Origin: Rhizobium sp. BK602
GTDB lineage: Bacteria; Pseudomonadota; Alphaproteobacteria; Rhizobiales; Rhizobiaceae
Direction: 5' to 3'
Length of the DNA stretch: 64,000 nt
Assembly (NCBI RefSeq): GCF_014195095.1
Contig: NZ_JACIBC010000004.1
Location: 372,001 to 436,000 of the forward strand
Below, piece after piece: positions 16,117-24,549 of this stretch. Within the stretch, counting starts at the first letter, position 1; each line of letters opens with the position of its first letter. The position numbers and the translations under genes are program-made. The notes beneath the pieces were generated by a model, which was not told the DNA's origin, did not search any database, and was given only the letters and a program-made list of their open reading frames with translations.

Positions 16117-18025
16117 GGGGCTTATCCTCCTTCAGCCAGAAAGTATCGGGCATATAGACGCCGAGATAGCAGGTCGGATCGAAACCGAAGAGCGCTTTCT
16201 CCGGCACGTTTTGCAGGCTGGTGGCATGAAGGATCGGCTGCATCGTGCCGTTGATCAGGCCGATGGAGAAGACCTGGTCGGTATAGATCGCCAGCATCTG
16301 ATGCCATATCTGGGCACGCTCGAAGGAGGACGCCGCCTTTCCCCATTCGCCGAGAAGCCTGACCAGCTCCACCGCCTCCGGCACGTCCGGCGCGACGCCC
16401 TGAGTCTGGCGGGAAAGATAATACATGCCCCAGAGCGGCCATTGCATCTGGTCGTCCATTGTCGGCGCGAGCTGACCGGGATTCATGTCGGCGGTCGCCA
16501 CACCATTGTCGAGGCCGTACCAGATCGACATCATGATGCGGCCGCCCATGGCGCGGCTGCGGAAAATATCGCGCTGCGAGACGCGCGTGAACAGCGCGAT
16601 GCCGATCTTGCGCCAATGATCGGTGATCAGTTCCAGGACATCCGTGTCGAGCGTGCTTTCGCCGGGGGTCTCGACCGTGATCTCCGCCGGCCGGCCGTCC
16701 GGCAGCAGGCGGATGCCGTCCTCGTCGCGCTTGTCGAGGCCTGCGGCATCGAGCAGCGCATTGGCCTGATCGGGATCATGCGAAATCCACGCCGCGGCAT
16801 ATTCCGGCCTGTAGAGCGGACTGTCGGGCAGGACGGTGTCGGCGCTCTCCGTGCCGAGACCATAGAAGACGGCCATGTTGATCTCGTGGCGGTCGATCGC
16901 CAGCGACAAGGCCCGGCGAACGCGTACGTCGCGCAGCACTGCCCGCCAGACCTCATCGGCGCTGTTGAGGTTCGGCAGCAGAGCGACGCGTGAACCGCGC
17001 GTCGATTTCCAGAGATTGACCTTCACCGGATAGTGCTTCTCCGCCTCCTTGAGGAGGGTATAGTCGTTGAAGTCCATGCCGGTCGCCTGCAGGTCGCTTT
17101 CGCCGGCATTGGCCTTGGCCGTTATGATCGACGGCGAGCTGATGCTCAGCACGAAACGATCGACATAGGGCAGCTGCCGGCCATTCTCGTCGACGCGGTG
17201 GAAATAGGGATTGCGCTCGAAAACGAATTGCTCGGCCGGCGGCGCCGTCGTATTGCGCCAGGGATCGAGCACGGGCAGCTTGGGGTTTTCCGGCCTGTAG
17301 GCGCGGCCCTTCTTGATGTGCATGTCCTGCCACTTGCGCACGCGCGCTTCCTGCATCAGCGAGGCGAGCCGGATACTGTCCTGATATTTCTTGTGGAACT
17401 GCTTCAGGTAGTGCGCCGGGCCGGAGATCACCAGCGGCTGCGGCGCGGCCAGGCTCGGCAGGAAATCCGGATTGGGCTCGTCCCACGTATAGCGCACCGT
17501 CAGATCGTCGAGCACCTCGAAGCGCGGCAGGCTGCCATGCGGGCGCAGCTCCAGCGCGCCGCCGCCCGGCGTCAGCTCCTTGTTGAGGATGACGTCTTCC
17601 CACCAGTAGCGGAAATCCTCCGAGGTAAAGGGCTTACCATCCGACCACTTGTGGCCCGCACGCAGTTTGAAGGTGAAGACGCAATCGTTGAGGGCGGAAT
17701 AGGATTCGAGAATATCCGGCTGCAGCGTCAATGTCTGGTCGTAACCGACAAGACGGGCATAGCCATAGATGGTCATGAAACGGATATCGTTCTGGCTGCC
17801 GATGATGGTGCGCACCGTGCCGCCATAATGACCGGGCACGCGCCCGAGCGCCTTGACGTTGACGACGCGCGGAAATTTCGGGATGCGCTTGACCAGCGGC
17901 GGCATCTGGCCGGCACGCAGCCAATCGGCCAGAAACTCCGGTTCGTTGTCCACTTCCGCCGCTCTCAGCTGAAACGGCAGTAGGCTGGAGGCCATGAGGC
18001 CAAGGAAGGTTCGACGGCTTACCAC
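16109..18025 (-). CDS. Family 5 extracellular solute-binding protein with Tat-type signal
   Basis: A 638-residue periplasmic binding protein of the peptide/nickel-binding family (SBP_bac_5). The N-terminus MVSRRTFLGLMASSLLPF carries a twin-arginine (SRRTFLGL) signal followed by a hydrophobic stretch and an LRAAE-like cleavage region, so folded export by Tat is likely. The mature protein has the family pattern FKLRAGHKWSDGKPFTSEDF and, later, RRALSLAIDRHEINMAVFYG. At about 640 residues it is in the long YejA-like class. It is encoded in an operon with its ATPase upstream and permeases downstream. The substrate is not evident. Confidence 0.92.
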   Translation of the reverse strand: MVSRRTFLGLMASSLLPFQLRAAEVDNEPEFLADWLRAGQMPPLVKRIPKFPRVVNVKALGRVPGHYGGTVRTIIGSQNDIRFMTIYGYARLVGYDQTLTLQPDILESYSALNDCVFTFKLRAGHKWSDGKPFTSEDFRYWWEDVILNKELTPGGGALELRPHGSLPRFEVLDDLTVRYTWDEPNPDFLPSLAAPQPLVISGPAHYLKQFHKKYQDSIRLASLMQEARVRKWQDMHIKKGRAYRPENPKLPVLDPWRNTTAPPAEQFVFERNPYFHRVDENGRQLPYVDRFVLSISSPSIITAKANAGESDLQATGMDFNDYTLLKEAEKHYPVKVNLWKSTRGSRVALLPNLNSADEVWRAVLRDVRVRRALSLAIDRHEINMAVFYGLGTESADTVLPDSPLYRPEYAAAWISHDPDQANALLDAAGLDKRDEDGIRLLPDGRPAEITVETPGESTLDTDVLELITDHWRKIGIALFTRVSQRDIFRSRAMGGRIMMSIWYGLDNGVATADMNPGQLAPTMDDQMQWPLWGMYYLSRQTQGVAPDVPEAVELVRLLGEWGKAASSFERAQIWHQMLAIYTDQVFSIGLINGTMQPILHATSLQNVPEKALFGFDPTCYLGVYMPDTFWLKEDKPHA

Positions 18026-19917
18026 GTGCGCAGTTCCTGAACATCGGCGCCGCGGCGAGCGCGCACGAAATGACCGCCGCCAAGATCGGCATAGGCAAGA
18101 TCCCCATCCTCGCTTTCCGCGAATTGCGGCCCCCAGCTCTGCTTGGCGGCCGGACCTTCGCTGTTCAAGGCGGAGAAATCAAGCGGCCGGTCGAGATCGG
18201 GGAATGGCACCGCGGCGAGCAGCGAGCGGGTATAGGGATGAACGGGATCGCGCAGGATGATCTCGCGCGGGGCAATCTCGACGATGCGGCCGCGCGCCAT
18301 GACGGCGATGCGGTCGGCCATATAGTCGACGACGGCGAGATTGTGCGAAATGAACAGATAGGTCAGACCAAGCTGCTTCTGCAAATCCTTGAGAAGATTG
18401 AGGATCTGCGCCTGGACGGAGACGTCGAGCGCCGAGACGGGCTCGTCGAGGATCAGCAGCTTCGGCCCCAGCGCCAGGGCGCGGGCGATGCCGATGCGCT
18501 GGCGCTGGCCGCCGGAAAAGCTGTGGGGATAGCGGCTCAGATAGTGCTGATCGAGCCCGATCGCCTGCATCAGCCCCTTGACCTTCTCCTGGCGCTCGGC
18601 GCTGTCGCCGTGCCCGTGGATCTCCAGCGGCTCGCTCAGGATATTGCGGATCGTCATGCGCGGCGACAGGGAGGAGACCGGGTCCTGGAACACCATCTGG
18701 ATCTTCGTGCGCAGATCCATCAGCGCGTCGCCCTTGGCGGCAAGCACGTCGATCTTGCCGTCGCCGTCGTCGAAGGACACCGAGCCGCCATCGGCGGTGA
18801 CAGCACGCATCAGGATCTTGCTGACCGTCGTCTTGCCGCAGCCGCTTTCGCCGACGAGGCCAAGACACTCGCCGCGGCGGATATCGAAGCTCACGTCGTC
18901 GACGGCGCGAAACGTCGTGCCCTCGCGCCGGCCGAACAGCCCGCTTCCCTTCGACGTATAGGTCTTGGAAAGATTGCGCACGCTCAGCAGCACCTCGGGC
19001 GCTGCCGCAACATCGGCCTTGGCCTTCTTCTTGCCGGAGAAGGTGCCGAGATTGACCGGCACGTCGCGCAGCGATTTCAGCCGCTCGCCCGGCTTCATGT
19101 CGAAATGCGGCACAGCCGACATCAGCGCCTTGAGATAGCGGTGCTTGGGTTGGCGGAAGATCGTCTCGACCGGCCCGGCCTCCATGATCTCACCGTGATA
19201 GATGACCACGACCTCGTCGGCCATGTTGGCGACGACGCCGAGATCATGGGTGATCAGCAGGATCGCCATGTTGAACTTTTGCTGCAGATTGCGCAGCAGA
19301 CCGAGGATCTGCGCCTGGATGGTGACGTCGAGCGCCGTCGTCGGCTCGTCGGCGATCAGAAGCGCGGGATTGCAGATCAGCGCCATGGCGATCATCGCGC
19401 GCTGGCGCATGCCGCCCGACAGTTCGAAAGGATACATGTCGAAGGTGCGCTGCGGATTCTGGAAGCCGACGAGGCTCAGCATCTCCTCGGTCTTTTCGCG
19501 CTGCTCCGCCTTGCTGCTGGCGGGATCGTGGATGCGGAGCGCCTCGCTGATCTGATTGCCGACGGTGTGCAGCGGCGACAGCGACGTCATCGGTTCCTGG
19601 AAGATGTTGGCCATGCGCGCACCGCGCAACTGACGTATCTCAACGCCGTCGCGCGGCAATTGCAGAATGTCGGTGGTGCGGCCGTCGAGCGGGTCGGTGA
19701 ACAGGATGCGGCCGCTCGCCTGCGCCGGCGTCGGCAGAATGCCCATGATCGACTGACTGATGATCGACTTGCCGGAGCCGGACTCGCCGACCAATGCCGT
19801 CACCTTTCCGGGCAGGACCCGCAGGTTGGCATTCTTGACCACGCGAAGCTTGTCCCCATAGATGGAGAAGGCGACGTCGAGGTTCTCGATACGCAATAAA
19901 TCAGTCCCTGACGCCAT
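18019..19917 (-). CDS. Fused double ATP-binding protein of peptide ABC transporter (YejF-like)
   Basis: A 632-residue protein with two ABC ATPase domains. Domain 1 has GESGSGKSI, LSGGMRQRAM and IADEPTTALD; domain 2 has GESGCGKTT, FSGGQRQRIG and ILDEPVSALD, both with intact Walker B and H-loop regions (ITHDLG, ISHNLA). A linker of about 50 residues rich in Lys and Ala (GKKKAKADVAAAPE) separates them. It is first in the transporter operon and overlaps the binding-protein start by 7 bp, an order (ATPase first) that differs from the usual binding-protein-first arrangement. It powers the importer formed by the next three genes. Confidence 0.93.
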   Translation of the reverse strand: MASGTDLLRIENLDVAFSIYGDKLRVVKNANLRVLPGKVTALVGESGSGKSIISQSIMGILPTPAQASGRILFTDPLDGRTTDILQLPRDGVEIRQLRGARMANIFQEPMTSLSPLHTVGNQISEALRIHDPASSKAEQREKTEEMLSLVGFQNPQRTFDMYPFELSGGMRQRAMIAMALICNPALLIADEPTTALDVTIQAQILGLLRNLQQKFNMAILLITHDLGVVANMADEVVVIYHGEIMEAGPVETIFRQPKHRYLKALMSAVPHFDMKPGERLKSLRDVPVNLGTFSGKKKAKADVAAAPEVLLSVRNLSKTYTSKGSGLFGRREGTTFRAVDDVSFDIRRGECLGLVGESGCGKTTVSKILMRAVTADGGSVSFDDGDGKIDVLAAKGDALMDLRTKIQMVFQDPVSSLSPRMTIRNILSEPLEIHGHGDSAERQEKVKGLMQAIGLDQHYLSRYPHSFSGGQRQRIGIARALALGPKLLILDEPVSALDVSVQAQILNLLKDLQKQLGLTYLFISHNLAVVDYMADRIAVMARGRIVEIAPREIILRDPVHPYTRSLLAAVPFPDLDRPLDFSALNSEGPAAKQSWGPQFAESEDGDLAYADLGGGHFVRARRGADVQELRTW

Positions 19918-20079
19918 GCCTGAGTAGTCCCGCTTCCACGACCATTATGGTCCTGCGCGGCACACTAACGTAGGCCATAACAGGTGTCCAGTTGGGTCAA
20001 AGAAGGACCTGAAACTGTTAAGAAACTGTCGTTTTTCCAGCGCGCCAGCGAAAGATGCTTCACTAAGTCTGCCTTAATA
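19918..20079. other. Intergenic region upstream of the YejABEF-like operon
   Basis: About 160 bp between the end of the cyclase gene and the ATPase start, with AT-rich stretches near 20020-20100. It likely carries the promoter of the transporter operon, read on the minus strand. No strong terminator or clear operator palindrome was found. Confidence 0.3.
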
Positions 20080-21420
20080 TCATTGAATAAACTTTTCGAC
20101 TTGCGGACGCTTCTCGAATTTCTTTGCATCGCGATGGAGAAGAATGACCTGCTCGGCCTCCGACAGACCGTCGATCGCGGTATCGTGAAAAACATCCGCC
20201 ATCCTGCCAGTCGCGGCATTGGCCTTGGGATGCACGACGGTGAAGCGCTGGCGCACGCCGCGCAGCTTCTCCTCGCCGAGCGTGACCCATTCGCAGTCGG
20301 TATAGCCGGAGAAAGCCTGGCTCGCGACCACTTCCGTCACATATTTCTTCGTCAGGCCCTGCAATCGCTGCACCTCATTGACGGCGGCGCCGAAGGCGGA
20401 GAAGGTCAAGCGATCCTTCAGCCCGACATTGCCGAACATCACATTGCCGACATGCAGGCCTATGCCGTAGCGGACTTCGCCGAGGCCTCTTGCCTGGCGA
20501 TCCTTGTTGAGCGCGGTCACCCGGCTCTGTGCCTGGAAGACGGCCGACAGCGCCGCCTCGCAAGCGACCTTCGAGGGGTCCTTGTGCCGGCCGCAGGGAT
20601 AGACGGCGAGGAAGCCATCGCCGAGGAAACTCAGGATCTCGCCGCCATTGCGGTTGAACGGCGCGGCGATGGCGTCGAAAAACTCGTTCAACGTATCGAT
20701 ATAGGCCTGGCGGCCTTCCTTTTCGGCATAGACGGTGGATTGCCGCATGTCGCCCATGACCAGAGCGGCCCGGATCGTCTCGCCGTCGCCACGGCGGATC
20801 TGGCCGTTCAGCACGCGCTTGCCGGCATCGCCACCGAGATAGGTGGTGAGCATGTTGTTGGCGAGCTTGCCGAGAACCGCCATCTTGGCGGCCATGGCGA
20901 GATGGTTCTGCAGGCGCATCAGCGCGCCGATCATTTCCTCGCTGAAACCGCTCATGCTGTCGGTCGACCAGGAGCCCATCATCCCCTGCGCCGAACCCGC
21001 GTCGAAGGTCTGGACGAAGGCGATATAGTCGGTGATCTTTTCCTGGCGCAGATCCTCGAAGACGGGGAATTCCAGCGGTCCGTCGGCATCGATCCGGCGG
21101 CGCAGATGCAGAAGATTGTTGGCGAGCAGGTAATAATAAGGGCTTCGTACGAAGCGCTCCGGCTTGTCGTCCGCATGCCGATAGCCCTCGATCGTCAACC
21201 CGCCGGCACGCCGCCAGGTAAAGCCGAGCGCATCATAGAGCGGATGCAGCATCGAAAAGGTCAGGTGCACGCGGGCGATCGGCAGGCCGGCGGCGGCAAT
21301 GCGTTCGCAGAAGCCACGAACGATCGTCTCCAGATTCTCGCCCGTCAGCGCCGCTTGGGTCAGCCATTCGGCGACCTTGTCCAGAAAAATATCCGAAACA
21401 CTCGAATGGACTGTCATCAT
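20080..21420 (-). CDS. Class III nucleotide cyclase with N-terminal sensor-like region
   Basis: A 446-residue soluble protein. Residues 1-190 form an uncharacterised N-terminal region (HLTFSMLHPLYDALGFTWRR is recurrent in alphaproteobacterial cyclases), and residues 210-395 form a class III cyclase domain. Both metal-binding Asp are visible (Asp224 in MGDMRQST, Asp268 in FLGDGFLAV), and the transition-state Asn348 and Arg352 are present (VNEVQRL). The base-recognition positions are unusual: the normal Lys is Ser264 and the normal Asp is Ala at about 345, so it matches neither classical adenylate nor guanylate cyclases. It lies upstream of the peptide transporter and near two further cyclase-like genes. 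The product nucleotide is uncertain. Confidence 0.85.
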   Translation of the reverse strand: MMTVHSSVSDIFLDKVAEWLTQAALTGENLETIVRGFCERIAAAGLPIARVHLTFSMLHPLYDALGFTWRRAGGLTIEGYRHADDKPERFVRSPYYYLLANNLLHLRRRIDADGPLEFPVFEDLRQEKITDYIAFVQTFDAGSAQGMMGSWSTDSMSGFSEEMIGALMRLQNHLAMAAKMAVLGKLANNMLTTYLGGDAGKRVLNGQIRRGDGETIRAALVMGDMRQSTVYAEKEGRQAYIDTLNEFFDAIAAPFNRNGGEILSFLGDGFLAVYPCGRHKDPSKVACEAALSAVFQAQSRVTALNKDRQARGLGEVRYGIGLHVGNVMFGNVGLKDRLTFSAFGAAVNEVQRLQGLTKKYVTEVVASQAFSGYTDCEWVTLGEEKLRGVRQRFTVVHPKANAATGRMADVFHDTAIDGLSEAEQVILLHRDAKKFEKRPQVEKFIQ

Positions 21421-21747
21421 CCCCGCAGCCTATCCTTGTCATCAAGATTAACCGACCCGTCACCGATGCCGGAGGATGGAACGCGGCCGCGTCCATGTCC
21501 AAGCCTATCGGCACTGATCGGAGAGCAAATATGCGACAAGCGACGGCCGTTGTCTCCCTCGCGGGTTCGCATGCATGTCGTCGCCTTAAAAGATTTCACC
21601 ATGTCCTCGCGCCGTCCGGTTTGGATACCACACGGCGGAAAGACTCGCCGGAACGGCGAATCTCGTTTTGTTCTTCTTACATAGGCGCAGCATCTCGCTG
21701 AAACAATGGCTGAAAACAGTAGGAGGCAGAAATTTCGATCGCTATCG
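21421..21747. other. Gene-free gap between cyclase and DUF3095 genes
   Basis: 327 bp in which no frame shows convincing coding character; the short open frames lack ribosome-binding sites and recognisable protein features. It presumably holds the cyclase promoter, the end of the DUF3095 transcript or both. No repeat or strong hairpin was found. Confidence 0.4.
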
Positions 21748-22947
21748 TCACGATATGCCGGCCGCCGGCCGCGAAGCGGAAAGGCCTTCGCCATCGCGCA
21801 GCTTGTCACGCAGCGCCATGGCGGCCATGGCGTAGCCGCCATCGGCGCCGTCGATGAAATGCATGTGATCGCGCATCAGCGGCGTCGGCACGAAGCAGGT
21901 CATCAGGGCGCTGTCCTGCCGGTGCAGGCCGTAGCGGCAGACGCCTTCCGCCTCCGCCTCGCGCAAGCGCGCCTCGATGCGCGCGAGGTGGGATGCATCG
22001 ACATCGATGGTCATCTTCAGCCCGTCGTCGAACTTGCGGAAATCCGAATTCGCGGCGAGATCGCGCCGATAGATCTTGGCGTCGAAGGTCGCGGCGCGGA
22101 TGCCGAACTTGTCGAGAATGTAAACGAGCACGATCTGGGCCGCGATCGAAAGCTTGCGCCACCAGCGATGGGCGACCGGCATCGTGGCGCGGGCCTCGAT
22201 CTCGGCTCCCTCGAAAGCGAGCACCGGCGTCGGTCCTTCGACAGGCACGGGATGGGCGTCGCGGTTCTGCTCCGCGGAAATGGTTATGATATCGGCGACG
22301 AGGCGGCGGAATTCGGGACCGCTGCCGGCCGCATCCGGCACGGCGATGATCGAAACGATCTCGCCATTATGCGCCGCGATCGGGTTCCATCGGCAGGAAA
22401 GGCCGGTCAGATCGGGCCGTATCTCCGGCGGCGCGGCTTCGACGGCGAAACGGCCGGCCTTCATCTGCTTTTCCGCCCAGCTCGCGCCGCCGCCGACGAA
22501 CATGGCGTAGGAGACGAATTCGCTGGGGCTGAAGCGGGCGACCCGCACGTCCAGCCCCTCGGCCCGGATATCGGCCATGGACACCAGCGCGGCGCGCAGG
22601 CTGAGCCGCAGCTCTTCCGCAACCCATGTCCGCACCGCCGCCAGCGCTGCGCGCGTGCGGCTTTCGCCGGAGGGCGGAATGGCGACCAGGGCACCGTCGC
22701 CGCCGAAGACAAAGGGATAGTCGCCATGATCTAGCGCGTTGAGCACGGCCGAAATCACGCTGGCGCCGGCCATGTTGACGGACTTGTATTGACCGGAGGC
22801 AATCGCCTGCGTCGAACTGACGATATCGGCCACCGCCAGGAACCAGTCATCCGGAAGCGGGTGGTAGTTGCCGCCATCGGTCACGCCCTCGAACCGGGTG
22901 AAGCCCGGCAAGGTCCGGAAGAAATCGTCCTTCGATGGATCGGTCAT
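21748..22947 (-). CDS. DUF3095 family protein, cyclase-like
   Basis: A 399-residue protein of the DUF3095 family. The N-terminal part resembles a nucleotide-cyclase/GGDEF palm: VADIVSSTQAIASGQYKSVN carries an Asp where class III cyclases bind metal, and FVFGGDGALVAIP carries a second GGD turn. The C-terminal third (FDDGLKMTIDVDASHLARIE and QDSALMTCFVP) is family-specific. The ATG at 22947 is preferred over one six bases upstream because the AGGGGG site is then correctly spaced. The family function is unpublished as far as I know. Its position between a class III cyclase and a membrane Fe-S cyclase supports a nucleotide-related role. Confidence 0.8.
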   Translation of the reverse strand: MTDPSKDDFFRTLPGFTRFEGVTDGGNYHPLPDDWFLAVADIVSSTQAIASGQYKSVNMAGASVISAVLNALDHGDYPFVFGGDGALVAIPPSGESRTRAALAAVRTWVAEELRLSLRAALVSMADIRAEGLDVRVARFSPSEFVSYAMFVGGGASWAEKQMKAGRFAVEAAPPEIRPDLTGLSCRWNPIAAHNGEIVSIIAVPDAAGSGPEFRRLVADIITISAEQNRDAHPVPVEGPTPVLAFEGAEIEARATMPVAHRWWRKLSIAAQIVLVYILDKFGIRAATFDAKIYRRDLAANSDFRKFDDGLKMTIDVDASHLARIEARLREAEAEGVCRYGLHRQDSALMTCFVPTPLMRDHMHFIDGADGGYAMAAMALRDKLRDGEGLSASRPAAGIS

Positions 22948-23095
22948 GATCATCCCCCTTCACCGACGAGCGCCGCGACAACTTATCCCTATAGCAACCG
23001 CATCGAAAAGCCAGCGGGCGGTCGACGCGGCGATACCACCCATGATACTCCGGCTGCGGGAGAGAGACCACGATGCCAAAGACGAGACAGATACG
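22948..23095. promoter_or_regulatory. Divergent promoter region between DUF3095 and methyltransferase genes
   Basis: About 150 bp between two divergent starts, so promoters for both should lie here. No clear operator or sigma-70 boxes could be assigned by eye. Confidence 0.3.
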
Positions 23096-23575
23096 ATGAG
23101 CCGCCTGGACAGTTTCATCCGCCGCCTGACCGCGCAGCGCGACATTCTCAACGCCATTGCCGGCGAGGTCGAAGCGCTTGACGGTCCCATACTGGAGCTC
23201 GGGCTCGGCAATGGCCGCACCTTCGATCACCTGCGTGAACTGTTTCCCGATCGCCGCATCGTCGCCTTCGATCGCGCCGCCAACGCCTATGGCCCTTCCA
23301 TGCCGGAGGCAGGCAATCTGGTGCTTGGCGAGATCAAGGATACGGCGGCGGACTTTGTCGGCATCGGCGCGGCGCTTGCCCATGCCGATATCGGCACCGG
23401 CTACGAGGACAAGGATGCCATCACCCTGACCTGGCTGCCGCGGATCATGGCCGGCGTGCTTGCGTCCGGCGGCATCGCCGTCAGCGGCCTGCCGATCGAT
23501 CATCCGCAACTCGATGCGCTGCCGCTGCCGCCGAGCGTGAAGCCAGGCCGCTATTTCATCTATCGGCGCAAATAG
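23096..23575 (+). CDS. Small SAM-dependent methyltransferase-like protein
   Basis: A 159-residue protein with a Rossmann-type SAM-binding beginning: ILELGLGNGRTFDHL (motif I, about residues 32-46) followed by RRIVAFDRAANAYG with an acidic residue at the end of strand 2. The chain is short for a full methyltransferase, and the C-terminal half (LTWLPRIMAGVLASGGIAVSGLPID) resembles the distal part of the fold. The ATG at 23096 was chosen; an in-frame ATG at 23042 would add 18 residues with no better ribosome-binding site. It is followed directly by a RIME-like repeat. The substrate is unknown. Confidence 0.7.
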   Translation: MSRLDSFIRRLTAQRDILNAIAGEVEALDGPILELGLGNGRTFDHLRELFPDRRIVAFDRAANAYGPSMPEAGNLVLGEIKDTAADFVGIGAALAHADIGTGYEDKDAITLTWLPRIMAGVLASGGIAVSGLPIDHPQLDALPLPPSVKPGRYFIYRRK

Positions 23576-23636
23576 AGCATTTGTTTCCACGCAATTGCGG
23601 ACGGAAAGCCGCTGCGCACTTTTCCCGGAATTGCTC
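23576..23636. repeat. RIME-type intergenic repeat, partial copy
   Basis: The stretch following the methyltransferase stop closely matches the right half of the element at 46070-46169: the core GGACGGAAAGCCGCTGCGCAC is shared with few changes and the right end is GGAATTGCTC in both. The left portion is shortened here. Such elements are abundant mobile-like intergenic palindromes in rhizobial genomes. Confidence 0.7.
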
Positions 23637-23641
23637 CGGCA

Positions 23642-24520
23642 TCAGCCGAAAAACAGCACGTCGAACTGCTCGCCCTCGATCGGTAGGTCGACGACCTTCA
23701 TCGCCGCGCTGCGATCCCCGAAAAAGGCAAGGCATTCGTCATAGTGACCGGCGAGGTCGGCGATGAAGGCCCTGGCCTGTTCCGGGCCGTAGAAGGCTGG
23801 CGTGAATTCCATGTAGAGCGGTGTCTTGCGGGCCATCAGGGCCTGCATCGACCTTGCGGCAACGGGCTCGTAGCCTTCGATATCCATCCAGACCAGCCCG
23901 ACATCGGCGGCTTCGACGCCGGCTTTCGCGAGAATATCGCCGACCGGCTGGACCGGCACGGAGATCCTATCGTCGCTGGCGCTTTGGCGAAGCGCGCTGC
24001 TTTTGCCGTGGTTCTTGCGGTTCAGATAGAAATCGAGCTGCCCGCTCCGGTCGCCGGCGGCGCAGTTGACCGCAGTCACCAGATCCTGCAGCCCGTTATC
24101 GGCGATATTGATCGACAGCAGCCGGAAATTGCGGGGATCGGGCTCGACGCTGACGATCCGCCGATAGGCGCCGCTGAGCGCGAAATAGCAGGTCTGCGTG
24201 CCGATATTGCCGCCGAGTTCGAGCAGCACCGTGCCCCTGCGCTGCAGGCCGCGCTCGCGCAGCACCGCCAGCAGCCGATCGACGTGATCGCGCTCGAAAT
24301 GTCCTTTGCGGAACACCTTGCGGCCGATGTAGTCGGCCGGCGAGAAGCTCATGACATGATCGCCGCAATCCACCGTCATCGTCTGCACGCGCGGCCCGAT
24401 GGCACTGATGAGGATGTCACGGCCGAGGCGGGTATCGAACAGGCGCGTGGCGACGCGATCCCTCATCTTTCGAAGGGCGCGTTTCCAATATTTTGTTGTC
24501 AGTCTCTTGGCGTTCGGCAT
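23642..24520 (-). CDS. FkbM family methyltransferase
   Basis: A 292-residue protein of the FkbM SAM-dependent O-methyltransferase family. Motif I is VLLELGGNIGTQTCYFAL (about residues 98-115), the acidic SAM-ribose residue lies in IVSVEPDPRNF, and WMDIEGYEPVAARSM is the family's characteristic D-x-EG motif. Family members methylate hydroxyls on sugars, polyketides or lipids and often sit in glycan loci. Its neighbours here are glycosyltransferases and cyclases, so modification of a surface sugar is plausible. It lies 29 bp after the membrane cyclase gene on the same strand and is probably co-transcribed with it. Confidence 0.88.
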   Translation of the reverse strand: MPNAKRLTTKYWKRALRKMRDRVATRLFDTRLGRDILISAIGPRVQTMTVDCGDHVMSFSPADYIGRKVFRKGHFERDHVDRLLAVLRERGLQRRGTVLLELGGNIGTQTCYFALSGAYRRIVSVEPDPRNFRLLSINIADNGLQDLVTAVNCAAGDRSGQLDFYLNRKNHGKSSALRQSASDDRISVPVQPVGDILAKAGVEAADVGLVWMDIEGYEPVAARSMQALMARKTPLYMEFTPAFYGPEQARAFIADLAGHYDECLAFFGDRSAAMKVVDLPIEGEQFDVLFFG

Positions 24521-24549
24521 AGGGCGCCATCCCTACACCGCTTGCATGC

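Noticed and set aside
18070-19899. A 609-codon plus-strand frame across the YejF-like ATPase.
   Set aside because: The translated sequence is acidic/basic low complexity without motifs; the minus-strand ATPase is clear.
21417-21842. A 141-codon minus-strand frame spanning the gap before the cyclase.
   Set aside because: It overlaps the end of the DUF3095 gene in another frame, has no family resemblance and lacks a ribosome-binding site.
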